Source of the DNA: Candidatus Nitrosocosmicus agrestis
GTDB taxonomy: Archaea; Thermoproteota; Nitrososphaeria; Nitrososphaerales; Nitrososphaeraceae
NCBI RefSeq assembly: GCF_008389435.1
Contig: NZ_VUYS01000018.1
Coordinates: 19,561-83,560, forward strand
Reading direction: 5' to 3'
DNA: 64,000 nucleotides
Position 1 is the stretch's first letter, and each line of letters opens with the position of its first letter. Both the position numbers and the translations under genes were made by a program. This document shows, one piece after another, positions 1-9,641 of this stretch. The notes under the pieces are model-generated. The model ran no database searches. It saw only the letters and a list, made by a program, of their open reading frames with translations, and was not told the origin of the DNA.

Positions 1-433
1 TAGGCATGAAAAACTTTGAATTTCCAAATAATGCCGAACTACTAAATGATTGGATTTGATCGTATTTTATTTTTTGTTCGCGTTTGAGATCCTGATGATC
101 GGGAGACGGGTTCATCGAAGGAAGGGGAAATATAATGTTCCTGTAAAATTTTTCAAAATTCTCGTAATAAAGTTCACTCATATTTTTGTTGGGAACAAAT
201 CCTTCAGAGAGTTCGATCCAAAATTCTTCTAACTTTTGAGCCGCATTGTCCTCGTCCCTTGAACCTGCAATGATGGCTGCATTTATTCCACCAATTGATG
301 TGCCTGCTATTATATCCAAGACAAATCCTTGACTAGCAATACTTTTGTAAACACCACATCCAAACGCCCCCAGCGATCCACCACCTTGAAGGATTAAGAC
401 TTTTTCGAGGTTGTTCTTTTGTTGATTCGACAA
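1..433 (-). CDS. Patatin-like phospholipase, N-terminal part (runs off the window)
   Basis: The reverse strand stays open from about 433 down to base 1 and reads as the N-terminal part of a patatin/RssA-type serine lipase. It shows the oxyanion-hole loop GGGSLGAFGCG shortly after the start, followed by the nucleophile elbow GTSIGG (codons at 287-304), whose serine forms the Ser-Asp dyad of this family. These enzymes hydrolyse acyl esters of lipids. The C-terminal part with the catalytic Asp lies outside the window. No ATG is seen upstream of the glycine motif before an in-frame stop. A TTG at 431-433 is the likely start, in keeping with other TTG starts in this genome. The family call is firm, the substrate unknown and the start uncertain. 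Confidence 0.85.
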   Translation of the reverse strand, partial: MSNQQKNNLEKVLILQGGGSLGAFGCGVYKSIASQGFVLDIIAGTSIGGINAAIIAGSRDEDNAAQKLEEFWIELSEGFVPNKNMSELYYENFEKFYRNIIFPLPSMNPSPDHQDLKREQKIKYDQIQSFSSSALFGNSKFFMP

Positions 434-777
434 TTGGTTTAGGTTGTATCCTTAATCTAAAAAGCTTTGAGGTTCTTCAAATCTCTATGATGAATGTCTA
501 ACTAACTTAAATATATAAACACAATTATAATTTAATGTTTCAATCAGTAAATTACACTTACCGAAAATAATTTCCTCAATTGCCCAGAGCGATTTTAATG
601 AGGTATCACAAAAAAATTATAACAAAGAGGTTATACGCCAGCTTACCTAGATTCATTCAAGTTTGGTATTGTATTTTTGAACTGATTTATAGTGGTGCCA
701 ATATCTCCTTTAGATTTTAATTCTCAAATCAGAGAATAGGCTTGTGAATTAAATATATCTCTGGATAGGTTTTGAGT
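434..777. other. Intergenic region, no gene seen
   Basis: AT-rich spacer between the divergent patatin-like gene and the secreted protein that follows. It must hold the promoters of both. I see no convincing small ORF or structured RNA. Confidence 0.5.
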
Positions 778-1866
778 ATGCATTACTTTAAGGTCTCAAA
801 AAGGATGGTAATGTTTCTTACCGCCATAATATCATCCATATTAATCGGTGCAAATTTTTCTGGGTCAGTCATGGGGCAAATCAATGATACTGCCCAAGGT
901 ACCGACAAAGATTATACTGGTTTTCATTCGAATATTGAACAGATCAAGGGGCATATAGAAAAAGCGGCATATAACAAATTTTTCAACAATCAAACTCTAA
1001 CCATTGGCCACACCCTCCATCCAATCGAGGAAGTTCTGAGTCTAGTTACAATACCTTTGACTCAATCTAATAGCAGCTTAAATCAGACTTATTTTGATGA
1101 TTTGTATCAGTTATCTACAATGGCGACTGAGAACAGTACAGTTGCAGACTTTGAAAATAAATCACATTCCTCACTACAATTGTCTGACGAGGTGATTTCA
1201 ACGGTGGTACCAAAGCAAGTATTAAGCTCTCCCAGCCATAATATTAGTGTCATCAAAGATCTGCTAACTGTCTCTGGCTCTGAATATGCTGAAGGTGTTG
1301 CTGATAGCAAAATTATATTAGAATTGGAATTCCAGGATGGATCAGCTTTTATAGATAGAGCTTATGCACTATTCAACGATACTCAGAATATTTCTAACGA
1401 CACAGGTAAAATAACAACGCTTTTAACAGATTTTTCCAACCTTACTGATTCCGTCAACAATCTTAAAGACCCAACAATTATCAACCAATTAATTGAAAAA
1501 ATCAACTCAGAGATAGGAGGTGATACTCAAATAAATGGTACCTCTGTCCAATCTGACGGCCAGCAGACTTCTGGTGATTATATCGCAAAAATCCGTGGTC
1601 TATTGGATCAAGTGATTTCATCTTACGAAGCAAACGATAATGTTAAGGCCAAAGAACTGGCAACAACTGCGTATCTAGATAACTTTGAGTATATCGAAGC
1701 TCCAATAGGTAAGGAATTATCAGACAAAGGTGAATCATTGTTAAGGGAAAAACTTAGAGACCAGATAGATGCGAATGTTTCTCTTGACGAAATTAGGCAA
1801 ACTATAGCAGATATCCATGAGGTATTAAATGAATCAGAAGTAGTCCTATCTTCCAACCAACAATAA
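778..1866 (+). CDS. Secreted protein with FTR1-like extracytoplasmic helical domain
   Basis: A signal peptide or membrane anchor covers about residues 9-33 (MVMFLTAIISSILIGANFSG), followed by an acidic extracellular region rich in N-x-S/T sequons, so the protein is exported. The C-terminal part (KELATTAYLDNFEYIEAPI, then a ..LREKLRDQI.. stretch) resembles the helical periplasmic domain found beside FTR1-family iron permeases, where an AYLD-FE-VE pattern recurs. No permease domain is present here. An iron-related role is inference only. The start is ATG at 778; a TTG two codons upstream is the alternative. No operon partner is evident. Real gene: confident; function: tentative. Confidence 0.7.
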   Translation: MHYFKVSKRMVMFLTAIISSILIGANFSGSVMGQINDTAQGTDKDYTGFHSNIEQIKGHIEKAAYNKFFNNQTLTIGHTLHPIEEVLSLVTIPLTQSNSSLNQTYFDDLYQLSTMATENSTVADFENKSHSSLQLSDEVISTVVPKQVLSSPSHNISVIKDLLTVSGSEYAEGVADSKIILELEFQDGSAFIDRAYALFNDTQNISNDTGKITTLLTDFSNLTDSVNNLKDPTIINQLIEKINSEIGGDTQINGTSVQSDGQQTSGDYIAKIRGLLDQVISSYEANDNVKAKELATTAYLDNFEYIEAPIGKELSDKGESLLREKLRDQIDANVSLDEIRQTIADIHEVLNESEVVLSSNQQ

Positions 1867-2110
1867 AACTCTTTTTTTCATGTATATAATATTTGCTAGT
1901 GACATACTGATCAATATATCATATCATTGACCCAAAAACTATTTTTAAAATGAAGGGATTGGGGAAACTACTTTAATATTTTAATTTACTGAATCATCCA
2001 TATTGCCTCGATCAAGTGAATTCAAGTCACAATGTGGAGGCATTTTTGTCAAAGTAAAAAAATGATTGTAATGATTGGAATTTATAGGATGACACACTTT
2101 CAAAAATTGA

Positions 2111-3049
2111 TTGATCAAGACTGAAACCAAACAGTTGAAAAAATTTTTGATACTGTCCACAATAGTGATCCTTTTTGTACTTGTACTTTCAATTAATTAT
2201 ACCTTAACTTTTGCGCTGGATAATTCAGCAACTTTATCTAACTCCACTGGAATCACCAATCAGGGCTTTTCTGATGAAAAAATACGTTTAGAGCAATTTT
2301 CAAATTTCGTCACCTCAAAATTAAATGAAACTATTTCAACCCTTCAGGTGGCAAGTGAGAATCACATTTTGAATAATTTTGATTATAAAGCCAATGTGAG
2401 CGAGGTCTTACATGGACTCCCCAACGATATGGAAAAATCTAAGAGAGATTTCTTATCCGACATTATAAAATCAAATCCCGACATCGCTAGCATCTTTTTA
2501 GTATTACCTAATGGAAATATCTATCTTGGGGAACCGTTCTCTGATCAGAAACAACTACCTAGACTCAATTTCGCAGATAGAGAATGGTACAAAGGGGTTA
2601 ATTTGAAAGATGGTTTGTATGTGAGCACTGTATTTTCATCTGCTGCGATAAATGCTCCAGCCATCGCAGTGGCTATCCCTATTATAAATTCTCAGTCAAA
2701 TGGAACTTCCATTCAATACAACGGCGTCCAATCCGATAAGGCAGGATATTTGGTCGCGATTATGGATTTCAATTATACCCGAGAACTATTATTCAAATAT
2801 TCCGATAATACTAATGATACCTTTAATTTGGTCGACAGAAATGGCACCGAATTGATAAATTCAAATAACAGTACTTACAGCACCGACTTGAAGTCTTTTT
2901 ATTACAAAAGTATTATCAATTCTGATAAAAATCTCAAAACAATTAAAAAATATGAATTCAATGATGAACAAGGAACAAAGTTCATTTATTTAATGCCTGT
3001 AACAATTACCGGCAATACATGGTACATGGTTATGATAAGCCCCAGATAG
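2111..3049 (+). CDS. Cache-domain extracellular sensor protein
   Basis: An N-terminal hydrophobic segment (about residues 10-33, LKKFLILSTIVILFVLVLSI) anchors or exports the protein. The rest looks like a double-Cache ligand-binding domain. Typical Cache features include the long first helix with SKLNETISTLQ, the NFADREWYKG box, the LYVSTVFSSA strand and the AIAVAIPI strand. Cache domains bind small metabolites outside the cell and usually feed a transmembrane signalling output. Here the chain ends right after the sensor (..WYMVMISPR) with no second membrane segment or kinase domain, so it may work as a stand-alone binding protein or with a partner. The start is TTG at 2111; no ATG is available. 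Confidence 0.8.
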   Translation: MIKTETKQLKKFLILSTIVILFVLVLSINYTLTFALDNSATLSNSTGITNQGFSDEKIRLEQFSNFVTSKLNETISTLQVASENHILNNFDYKANVSEVLHGLPNDMEKSKRDFLSDIIKSNPDIASIFLVLPNGNIYLGEPFSDQKQLPRLNFADREWYKGVNLKDGLYVSTVFSSAAINAPAIAVAIPIINSQSNGTSIQYNGVQSDKAGYLVAIMDFNYTRELLFKYSDNTNDTFNLVDRNGTELINSNNSTYSTDLKSFYYKSIINSDKNLKTIKKYEFNDEQGTKFIYLMPVTITGNTWYMVMISPR

Positions 3050-3255
3050 TTATTTTATATCTAACATTGTCACTTTCATCATGTTTTTTTAAAAATATCT
3101 GCTAATCAATACCGCATAGAGGTATAGAATTTAAACGTGCTTTGGTACCACTCGATTGTTTGACAATGATAATAGTGGTTAGGTAAGAATTTGACTTGCT
3201 TATACTTTTATTTTATTTTGATGAGGTCAAATAAAATTTGTTCAAAGATCCTGTA

Positions 3256-3870
3256 CTAACCACCGTCTTGATAAACTATGGCACTGCGGCATTCAGTAGA
3301 TTTAACCCCATCCTTTGTAGCCAGAATGTCTTTAATCCCTTGAATCATAAACTTGTCCATTTTGGATTTAATTGATGCACTTTCCTGAGCTGATATGAAT
3401 TTGTTTGGCAAAATTCCTATTTTAAGACTCTGAACTTCTGTGTCATCCGTAGAATTAATATTCCAATCATCATAATATTCTTGAAGGAAGCTTAACTTTC
3501 CAAGACCTTTCACAATAACTTTGTCCACACTCGTCTGATTATCCCCCAAAGTCTGCCTGTTAGTGACATTAATCTTACCGGTATCGATGAGAGTGTTGAC
3601 TTGACTCTGCGGACCACTAAAAGCGATAGGAATAGGAACATCGGGGTTTTCAATTGCCTGAATTTGCATTTTCAATAGTTCTCTCTCTTTGATGTTCTCT
3701 AGATTCTTGTACATTGTATATGCATTTCCGAGGAATTCGTAACAATCACCATCCAAGTTAATATTCACATTCTTATGAGGATAAAAGTTGTAAGCTGCAA
3801 AAAATAACAGTATTCCACCAATTAATCCCACTATAATTCCTGGAATTATAATTATCTGCAAATTCCGCAA
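3256..3870 (-). CDS. Membrane-anchored hypothetical protein
   Basis: A single N-terminal membrane segment (residues 5-27, QIIIIPGIIVGLIGGILLFF) is followed by a soluble region of about 175 residues without a motif I recognise. Two cysteines (in GDCYEFLG and STECRSAIV) could form an extracellular disulphide; this is inferred from their positions only. The start is TTG at 3870. The gene is isolated and converges with the Cache-domain gene. Confidence 0.6.
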   Translation of the reverse strand: MRNLQIIIIPGIIVGLIGGILLFFAAYNFYPHKNVNINLDGDCYEFLGNAYTMYKNLENIKERELLKMQIQAIENPDVPIPIAFSGPQSQVNTLIDTGKINVTNRQTLGDNQTSVDKVIVKGLGKLSFLQEYYDDWNINSTDDTEVQSLKIGILPNKFISAQESASIKSKMDKFMIQGIKDILATKDGVKSTECRSAIVYQDGG

Positions 3871-4233
3871 GGCCGGCTATCAAATTAAAAGATTACAAAG
3901 TGGTTATTAAAAATAACTACAAAAAAGTAAAAAATATTCATTCAAGTATTACCATGAATTGATCCAAATGAGATGCCTTATACTGTGACCAAACTATTTA
4001 GAAAACCAGTCTAGCGGGCATGGATATTTTTTGGTTGATGAACCCTGTAGTATTCTGATTAAAAAAAAAAAGTCCCTGGCATTCAAACTATTATTTGGTA
4101 CATGTAATTCGCAGTTTCTATTATTGACCTAAATATAATTTGAAAAGAAATTCTGTTCTTTTTGACAGTTTGAATATTTGAGAATTGTGAGTTATCCTTT
4201 TATCTGCCCCCACTAATTTATTGTAGACTGTCT
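3871..4233. other. Intergenic region with an A-tract
   Basis: No gene is seen. A run of about 11 A on the plus strand near 4061-4071 is a T-run on the minus strand, roughly 160 bases beyond the end of the mpgS gene. It could serve as a U-rich archaeal terminator for it. Confidence 0.4.
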
Positions 4234-5436
4234 CTATATTTTATTAAAAGACTTGGCATTTTTCTTTACCAATTCTCCAAATTTCTCAATGGGGATAGTT
4301 TTTATTGGATCCATGATAAAATATTTTTTCTGTTCCATCTTCCCACTCTTGTCCTTTTTATACAATGTATCCAATCTGGACAAATGCTCTTTAATCTCCT
4401 TTTCTAGTTCAATATGACACACCTTGCTGTTACTAATGGCCAATAAGGAAGCCTGTAACATTTCTGTTAAATGATCCTTACCTTTTTCTTCATGGAAATG
4501 AGGATTTCTAGTTTCTATTTGAAATATTTCAACACCCTTTTCTACAATATCTGGAGAATCAGCTGGGAGTAAGCCACCAAATTTCTCCAAAATATTGATA
4601 AATTCGTATGGTTCAATTGAATATCCGCTTGAATAGTTTAAACTTTCAGCCAAAGACATTGACAATGCATGTTCGCCAGAGTTCCCTGTTTTGATAATGT
4701 CTGTTTCAAATCCAGTAATGTATGACAGTAAGGCATTGAGATATTTGTTAGTTACTTCTGAAGTTCTTCCCCATTTTGGAAATTTGAGAATATTGTTCCT
4801 AATTTTGGGTTTGTATAACCAGGATATTCGTATATTGCTATATGGTGTGGATGCCATGCCAAAACCAACTGCGTAAATCTTACAATACTCGTTAACTGCC
4901 CCCGGGAAATAATTGTCACTATCAATAAAACCTACATATTTCTTATTATGCATTTTTGCCATTAAAATGCCTATTATCATACCTTCTGCTTTACCATCTC
5001 TTATTTGTTTTTTAGAATCTAGAATCGAAGTGTAATTAACCTCTTCAAATATTTTGGCCAAATCAGGATCCCTCTGATGAATTAAAATTATCTTCTTATC
5101 TGCAAATTGAGAGTATTGTTTTATCATCTCCACTTCCATTGAAAATCTATTAACGGGAGAAATTTGACTATTCGAAACTATAACAACCATACACTCATTT
5201 GGAATGCCACTCAGCACTCCTTCAATTAACCTCAATCTCTCATTTTTTATTGGAATTACAATTGCTAAATCTTTAAAAATACTAGCAAGTTCGTCATGAT
5301 CAAAAGCACGAATTGTCCGGTGCCCACCATGAAATTCAGGGGATTTTCCTGAATCCAATTCATAGATTTTCTGAACGGCATGAAGGCTGATAGCTCCTAT
5401 CCTCTCTGAAAATCTCGGGGGGAAATCAAGTTTCAT
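4234..5436 (-). CDS. mpgS: Mannosyl-3-phosphoglycerate synthase (GT55)
   Basis: This enzyme transfers mannose from GDP-mannose to 3-phosphoglycerate, the first step of the two-step route to the compatible solute mannosylglycerate. The 400-aa length fits the family. Conserved stretches include the N-terminal HGGHRTIRAFD, AIVIPIKNE at the start of the nucleotide-sugar fold, the metal-binding DSDNYFPGAVNEY and the segment TGNSGEHALSM. The start is ATG at 5436. It is divergent from a HAD-family phosphatase 96 bases away, which could supply the second, dephosphorylating step. Function as an osmolyte gene is established for the family; use by this organism is inferred. Confidence 0.9.
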   Translation of the reverse strand: MKLDFPPRFSERIGAISLHAVQKIYELDSGKSPEFHGGHRTIRAFDHDELASIFKDLAIVIPIKNERLRLIEGVLSGIPNECMVVIVSNSQISPVNRFSMEVEMIKQYSQFADKKIILIHQRDPDLAKIFEEVNYTSILDSKKQIRDGKAEGMIIGILMAKMHNKKYVGFIDSDNYFPGAVNEYCKIYAVGFGMASTPYSNIRISWLYKPKIRNNILKFPKWGRTSEVTNKYLNALLSYITGFETDIIKTGNSGEHALSMSLAESLNYSSGYSIEPYEFINILEKFGGLLPADSPDIVEKGVEIFQIETRNPHFHEEKGKDHLTEMLQASLLAISNSKVCHIELEKEIKEHLSRLDTLYKKDKSGKMEQKKYFIMDPIKTIPIEKFGELVKKNAKSFNKI

Positions 5437-5532
5437 ACCTTCTTATAACTTCTCTCATAATAATACCTATTCCATCAAACATGAGTAAATCATATAATGG
5501 TCATTAATCCTACTTTAATTATCTGACTCGAA

Positions 5533-6186
5533 ATGACAAAGAAAACAAAACTCGTTGCATTTGATATGGATGGTACCCTCATTCAAGGAAGACTTATTGA
5601 GGTTCTCTCAAGGAAATACCAAATTTCAGACAAAGTAAAATCAATCCAAAACGAAAAATCTTTACTTGGATTTCAAAAAACGGAAATAATTGCCAAACTA
5701 CTGACTGGTATAAGAGTCGAAGACGTAGTACAATCTATTGATTCAATACCGATCATGCATAATGCCAAAAAAATGGTCGGTTGGTTCAAAAATAATGGCT
5801 ACTACACCGGCATTATAACTGATAGTTATACTATAGCTGCAGAAGTTGTAGCAAGGAAGTTAGGACTAGATTTTTATGCGGCAAATGAACTTGAAGTTAG
5901 GGATGGTATTATAACTGGTGAGATATCGATGCCTTTAGGTTGGGAAAAGAATAATTGTCCATGTCAAATTTCGATATGCAAAAGATATCATCTTAGTTTG
6001 TATGCTAACAAATTTGATGTTGAGATTAAGAATACCATAGCTATTGGGGATACCCGCGGTGATATTTGCATGATAAATCATGCGGGCCTAGGAATCGCGT
6101 TTATGCCCAAAGATAATGAGATAATAAGGCATAGCAAGAACATCATCCGAAATCCTGACCTAAATGAAATTATGAATTATATGTAG
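5533..6186 (+). CDS. HAD-family phosphatase, SerB-like
   Basis: A haloacid-dehalogenase-type phosphohydrolase of 217 aa. Motif I is DMDGT (Asp11 nucleophile, Asp13 acid/base), motif II lies at GIITDSYT and motif IV is GDTRGD. The layout matches the phosphoserine phosphatase (HAD-IB) branch, not the HAD-IIB branch to which classical mannosyl-3-phosphoglycerate phosphatase belongs. Its position divergent from mpgS suggests it may dephosphorylate mannosyl-3-phosphoglycerate as a non-orthologous replacement. A role as phosphoserine phosphatase is equally possible. The asparagine synthetase gene follows 86 bases downstream. Confidence 0.75.
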   Translation: MTKKTKLVAFDMDGTLIQGRLIEVLSRKYQISDKVKSIQNEKSLLGFQKTEIIAKLLTGIRVEDVVQSIDSIPIMHNAKKMVGWFKNNGYYTGIITDSYTIAAEVVARKLGLDFYAANELEVRDGIITGEISMPLGWEKNNCPCQISICKRYHLSLYANKFDVEIKNTIAIGDTRGDICMINHAGLGIAFMPKDNEIIRHSKNIIRNPDLNEIMNYM

Positions 6187-6272
6187 TATATAAAGTGTAA
6201 TACTTAAATTTGAGTAATGAAGTTATTATTATATCTTGTCATACAATAGTATTTGTTTAGGAAATTTTTAAA

Positions 6273-7973
6273 ATGTGTGGAATTGTAGGAATTTTAAGCA
6301 AAAAAGGAGAAAATGTAGCACCGCTTATAGAGAAAATGTTGTCCTGTATGAAGAACAGGGGGCCAGATGGAGTGGGATTAGCTACTGAGGATGAGATCAT
6401 TTATTCAAATACTTTTGATAAAGTGTTCTTTTCTCAGACAACGGCAAATAGTGTCCTTGGTCATTCTCGCCTCGCAATCGTTGGTGGATCTTGTGGTTCT
6501 CAACCTTTCGTAAGTTGTGATAAAAAGCTCGTTTTGGAACACAATGGAGAAATTTACAATTATCGTGATTTAAGAAGGACGTTAGAAACGAGACATGAAT
6601 TTCATACCTCTACAGATAGTGAGGTGATAATACATCTGCTTGAGGATCATTATGAAAAGACCCATGGAGATTTGCTGGAAGCTGTCAAGCGAACTGTTTT
6701 TCAGCTTGATGGTATTTACATTCTAGCAATACGTGAACAGGCAACAGGAAATATTATACTTGTGAGAGATGGTATCGGAGTTAGACAGATCTATTATGGA
6801 GAGAATGATCGATTTTTTGCATTCGGGTCAGAGAAAAAGGCATTGTGGAAAATCAACATGTCCCATAAAATTCATAGGTTATTGCCAGGTTATGCTATGT
6901 TTATTAAACAATCACCGTCTGAAGGCAATTATGTAACGACACTTCATCCAATTACGGTTAATACCAACAAGTCAATCCGATCAAAGTATCCTATTTTATA
7001 CAAGGATATAAACTCGGCATTGAATGCTTACAAAGATGCACTTCTTAGGTCTGTTGAAAAAAGAGTGCGAGATTTCGATCGAATAGGGATCGTCTTTTCT
7101 GGAGGAATTGATAGCGTAATCGTGGCCTACTTGGCTAAGCAAATGGTTCCTGAAGTAATCTGTTATACTTCCGGTATTAAAGATTCCAACGACATCACAA
7201 ATTCCATCGATATTGCAGAAAAATTGGATTTGCAGTTAGAAATAAATGAATTATCTGAAGCAGACGTAGAAAAAATGATCCCAGAAATAATAAACGTAAT
7301 AGAAGATGATAACATGGGTCAGGTTGAAGTGGCCATCCCAATTTATGCTGCGGTAAAGCTAGCTAGAGAACAAGGGATTCGAGTAATGTTAACCGGTCAG
7401 GGTGCAGATGAAATATTTGGGGGATATTCATGGTATTCTAAAATTGTCCAAAAATTTGGTTACGACAAGATTTTAGAATACATGATAAAAGATGTTCAGT
7501 TACTTTATAAAGAAACTCTTGAAAGAGAGGACAAAATAACAATGTCTCAAAGTATTGAGCTTAGGGAGCCTTTCCTCGATCCCAACTTAATTGACACTGT
7601 CTTAAAAATTGACCCACGTTTAAACATCCAAAATAGTGGTAGTAATGAATTTGACACCTTGGGGAAACGAGTTCATAGAAAATTAGCCGAAAATCTGGGT
7701 ATCCCAAGGGAAATTGCATTTCGGATCAAAGAGGCGGCGCAGCATGGCTCAGGGATACACAATATGTTAGATTCAATTGCAATTAAGAATGGATTTGACA
7801 AGTCTGCAATTAAGAACACCTATTTGGAACAACTCAACAAAAGAGAGTTAATGGGTAGTTCGCAAAGGTATGGTCATCTATTTGAAACTGAGCAGATCTG
7901 GAATATAGAACCTCACATTCAAATGTACTTGGAAAAAATCGCCTCGAATATTTTACCCACTATTAGTAAGTAA
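6273..7973 (+). CDS. asnB: Asparagine synthetase (glutamine-hydrolysing)
   Basis: Converts aspartate, glutamine and ATP to asparagine. The N-terminal class II glutamine amidotransferase domain begins with MCGIVGI, so Cys2 becomes the catalytic N-terminal residue once Met is removed. It carries the NGEIYNYRDLR motif of the glutamine pocket. The C-terminal synthetase domain has the PP-loop SGGIDS at about residues 276-281 and the later GQGADEIFGGY and ELREPFLD segments. The 566-aa length is normal. The start is fixed by the need for MC at the N-terminus. Confidence 0.93.
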   Translation: MCGIVGILSKKGENVAPLIEKMLSCMKNRGPDGVGLATEDEIIYSNTFDKVFFSQTTANSVLGHSRLAIVGGSCGSQPFVSCDKKLVLEHNGEIYNYRDLRRTLETRHEFHTSTDSEVIIHLLEDHYEKTHGDLLEAVKRTVFQLDGIYILAIREQATGNIILVRDGIGVRQIYYGENDRFFAFGSEKKALWKINMSHKIHRLLPGYAMFIKQSPSEGNYVTTLHPITVNTNKSIRSKYPILYKDINSALNAYKDALLRSVEKRVRDFDRIGIVFSGGIDSVIVAYLAKQMVPEVICYTSGIKDSNDITNSIDIAEKLDLQLEINELSEADVEKMIPEIINVIEDDNMGQVEVAIPIYAAVKLAREQGIRVMLTGQGADEIFGGYSWYSKIVQKFGYDKILEYMIKDVQLLYKETLEREDKITMSQSIELREPFLDPNLIDTVLKIDPRLNIQNSGSNEFDTLGKRVHRKLAENLGIPREIAFRIKEAAQHGSGIHNMLDSIAIKNGFDKSAIKNTYLEQLNKRELMGSSQRYGHLFETEQIWNIEPHIQMYLEKIASNILPTISK

Positions 7974-7981
7974 TACCCTTA

Positions 7982-8003
7982 TTTTTTTACAATCATTTTT
8001 TTT
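7982..8003 (+). terminator. Probable U-rich terminator after asnB
   Basis: Two T-runs (7 and 8 T) sit 8 to 30 bases after the asnB stop codon. Archaeal RNA polymerase terminates at such T-tracts without needing a hairpin. Confidence 0.5.
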
Positions 8004-8176
8004 AAACTGCTTTCGACAATCTTAAATTTTATATGTTCTCTTTTCTGATGGTTGTTAATTATCTAGGCTTTTTCTTAATATTTTACAATTTGGATTATGA
8101 TAATATTTGATATTTAAGGCAGAAGAAAAATCCGGCAGGGAAAAAGTTATCCTACTTTAAAATTTGTAAATCTTGT

Positions 8177-8557
8177 TTACCTGCTATTAATAAAGTTGAG
8201 AACACGTTTTATTGCAATTATTACAATTTTAACAGAAATTTTGGATTTGCTCCTAACTTTGACAATCAACCTTAACAACAAGTCAGACATCGTTCCCCGA
8301 TGGACTTGATCCTCTACGGGTTCCTCACGGATTAATTTTTCAGGTTGAATAAGTGAATAGTCATACTCTTCACGTTTGATGGGATCTGATAAGATATTAT
8401 ATGCAGTGTTGATCTTTAACATCATTTCATTAGCAAATGGGCTTTTGTTACGATCAGGATGATACTTTAATGCTAATCTTCTATAAGCCGACGTTATGTC
8501 TTTAGAAGAAGCATTTTTTGGTATCCCCAGGATTGCGTAAAGATCTAATCTGGTCAA
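8177..8557 (-). CDS. J-domain protein (DnaJ-like, short)
   Basis: The first 65 residues form a J domain: DLYAILGIPKNASSKDITSAYRRLA, the HPD tripeptide in KYHPDRNK, and the closing AYNILSDPIKREEYD. J domains stimulate the ATPase of Hsp70. The zinc-finger and client-binding domains of true DnaJ are missing. The C-terminal 50 residues are basic and moderately hydrophobic and may target the protein to a partner or membrane. The start is TTG or ATG near 8557, directly before the conserved LYAILG. Confidence 0.85.
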   Translation of the reverse strand: MTRLDLYAILGIPKNASSKDITSAYRRLALKYHPDRNKSPFANEMMLKINTAYNILSDPIKREEYDYSLIQPEKLIREEPVEDQVHRGTMSDLLLRLIVKVRSKSKISVKIVIIAIKRVLNFINSR

Positions 8558-8653
8558 TTTTTACACATGCTGTTAAAAGATATATCTCGTTCTTAAATTT
8601 GTTCTACTTTGATTTCTTGCGTTTCCACTAAATGCTATAATAAAAAAAGTTGA

Positions 8654-9352
8654 TCACTTTCTTAATATTTTTTCCAGTTCTAAATCGTTAATTTTTCTTT
8701 CAGCCTTCTCAGCCTTCTCAGCCTTCTCAGCCTTCTCAGCCTTCTCAGCCTTCACTTTATTATCTGTGGTTCTCATCTGGTAATACCTTTCGTCCCATTT
8801 CCCAATGATGATTGTCATTGAATTAATGAGATCATTTATCCCGTCCAGAAATTCTTGCTTTCTTAATCCAGGATAAAACATTACTTTGTAAAGCTTGAGG
8901 AAAGGGTGATCTTTGATTATTGACACTTTAAGTGGAAGAATGATTTGATTGATCTCAATATAAGTCAGCTCAATTTCCCTAGCACGATTTTGACTATTCA
9001 AATAAATCTCGATATTCTTGTCCAACTCAAAAGTAGTCCTTAAAATAAAACCGTCTTCCAAATTGTCTTGGAACTCGAGATAAAAGGGAGTACTCAGACC
9101 AGAAGGATATGGGATTTGAGGAATAACTTCTGCCTGAAATTCAATTCCTGGAATGTTGATAATTTTAGTTTTATCCGTTACTTTAAATCCCCACTTTTGT
9201 AACAACTCCGTCAATTCTTTAAATTTTGACGATTTCGTATCTTGAATTGAAATTTTGGATACTTTCTCACTGCTTTCTGAATTTTCTACTGTTTTTGGAT
9301 TAGATCCTATATCTTTAGTCTCAGTTGATGTAGAGCTAGTTGAAGAGGACAT
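8654..9352 (-). CDS. DUF2299-like archaeal protein with AEK tandem repeat
   Basis: A Ser/Thr-rich leader (residues 1-45) is followed by a conserved-looking globular domain (about 45-190: ELLQKWGFKV..., YLEFQDNLEDGFILRTTF) that resembles the archaeal DUF2299 fold, whose function is unknown. The C-terminal tail is a run of AEK triplets encoded by a 9-bp tandem repeat. The tail is highly charged and probably helical. The gene lies 96 bases upstream of the J-domain gene on the same strand, so a shared transcript is possible. Family assignment is from memory of its sequence pattern and is moderate. Confidence 0.65.
   Translation of the reverse strand: MSSSTSSTSTETKDIGSNPKTVENSESSEKVSKISIQDTKSSKFKELTELLQKWGFKVTDKTKIINIPGIEFQAEVIPQIPYPSGLSTPFYLEFQDNLEDGFILRTTFELDKNIEIYLNSQNRAREIELTYIEINQIILPLKVSIIKDHPFLKLYKVMFYPGLRKQEFLDGINDLINSMTIIIGKWDERYYQMRTTDNKVKAEKAEKAEKAEKAEKAERKINDLELEKILRK
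8701..8754. repeat. 9-bp tandem repeat, six units
   Basis: Unit CAGCCTTCT repeats six times in a row; the last unit differs in its final base. It lies in frame inside the DUF2299-like gene and encodes alternating Ala-Glu-Lys. Copy number could vary by slippage without breaking the frame. Confidence 0.95.
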
Positions 9353-9641
9353 AACGTATTCTAAAATAATGCGTTATTTAAATAATAATACATATGTATT
9401 GAATACTTATGGCCTTTCACCGTAAACCAAGTTAGTAAATTCTCTTTCTAAACGAGTCCAAAGTTTTAGACAAGTATTGAGGCTTTTTTACAAAATTATT
9501 ATTAGTTGTATGTTAGATTTAGTAGGCAGGCATCAGTGGATACTATAATTGATCGATTCAATACAAGCCTTATATGGATAAAAGAGGAATAATAAAAATT
9601 TTAATCAGTTTGCATAAGCAATGATTTACTATAATTATAAT

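Noticed and set aside
50..232. 60-aa plus-strand ORF at the left edge
   Set aside because: It lies opposite the patatin-like gene, whose motifs are clear; it is a shadow frame.
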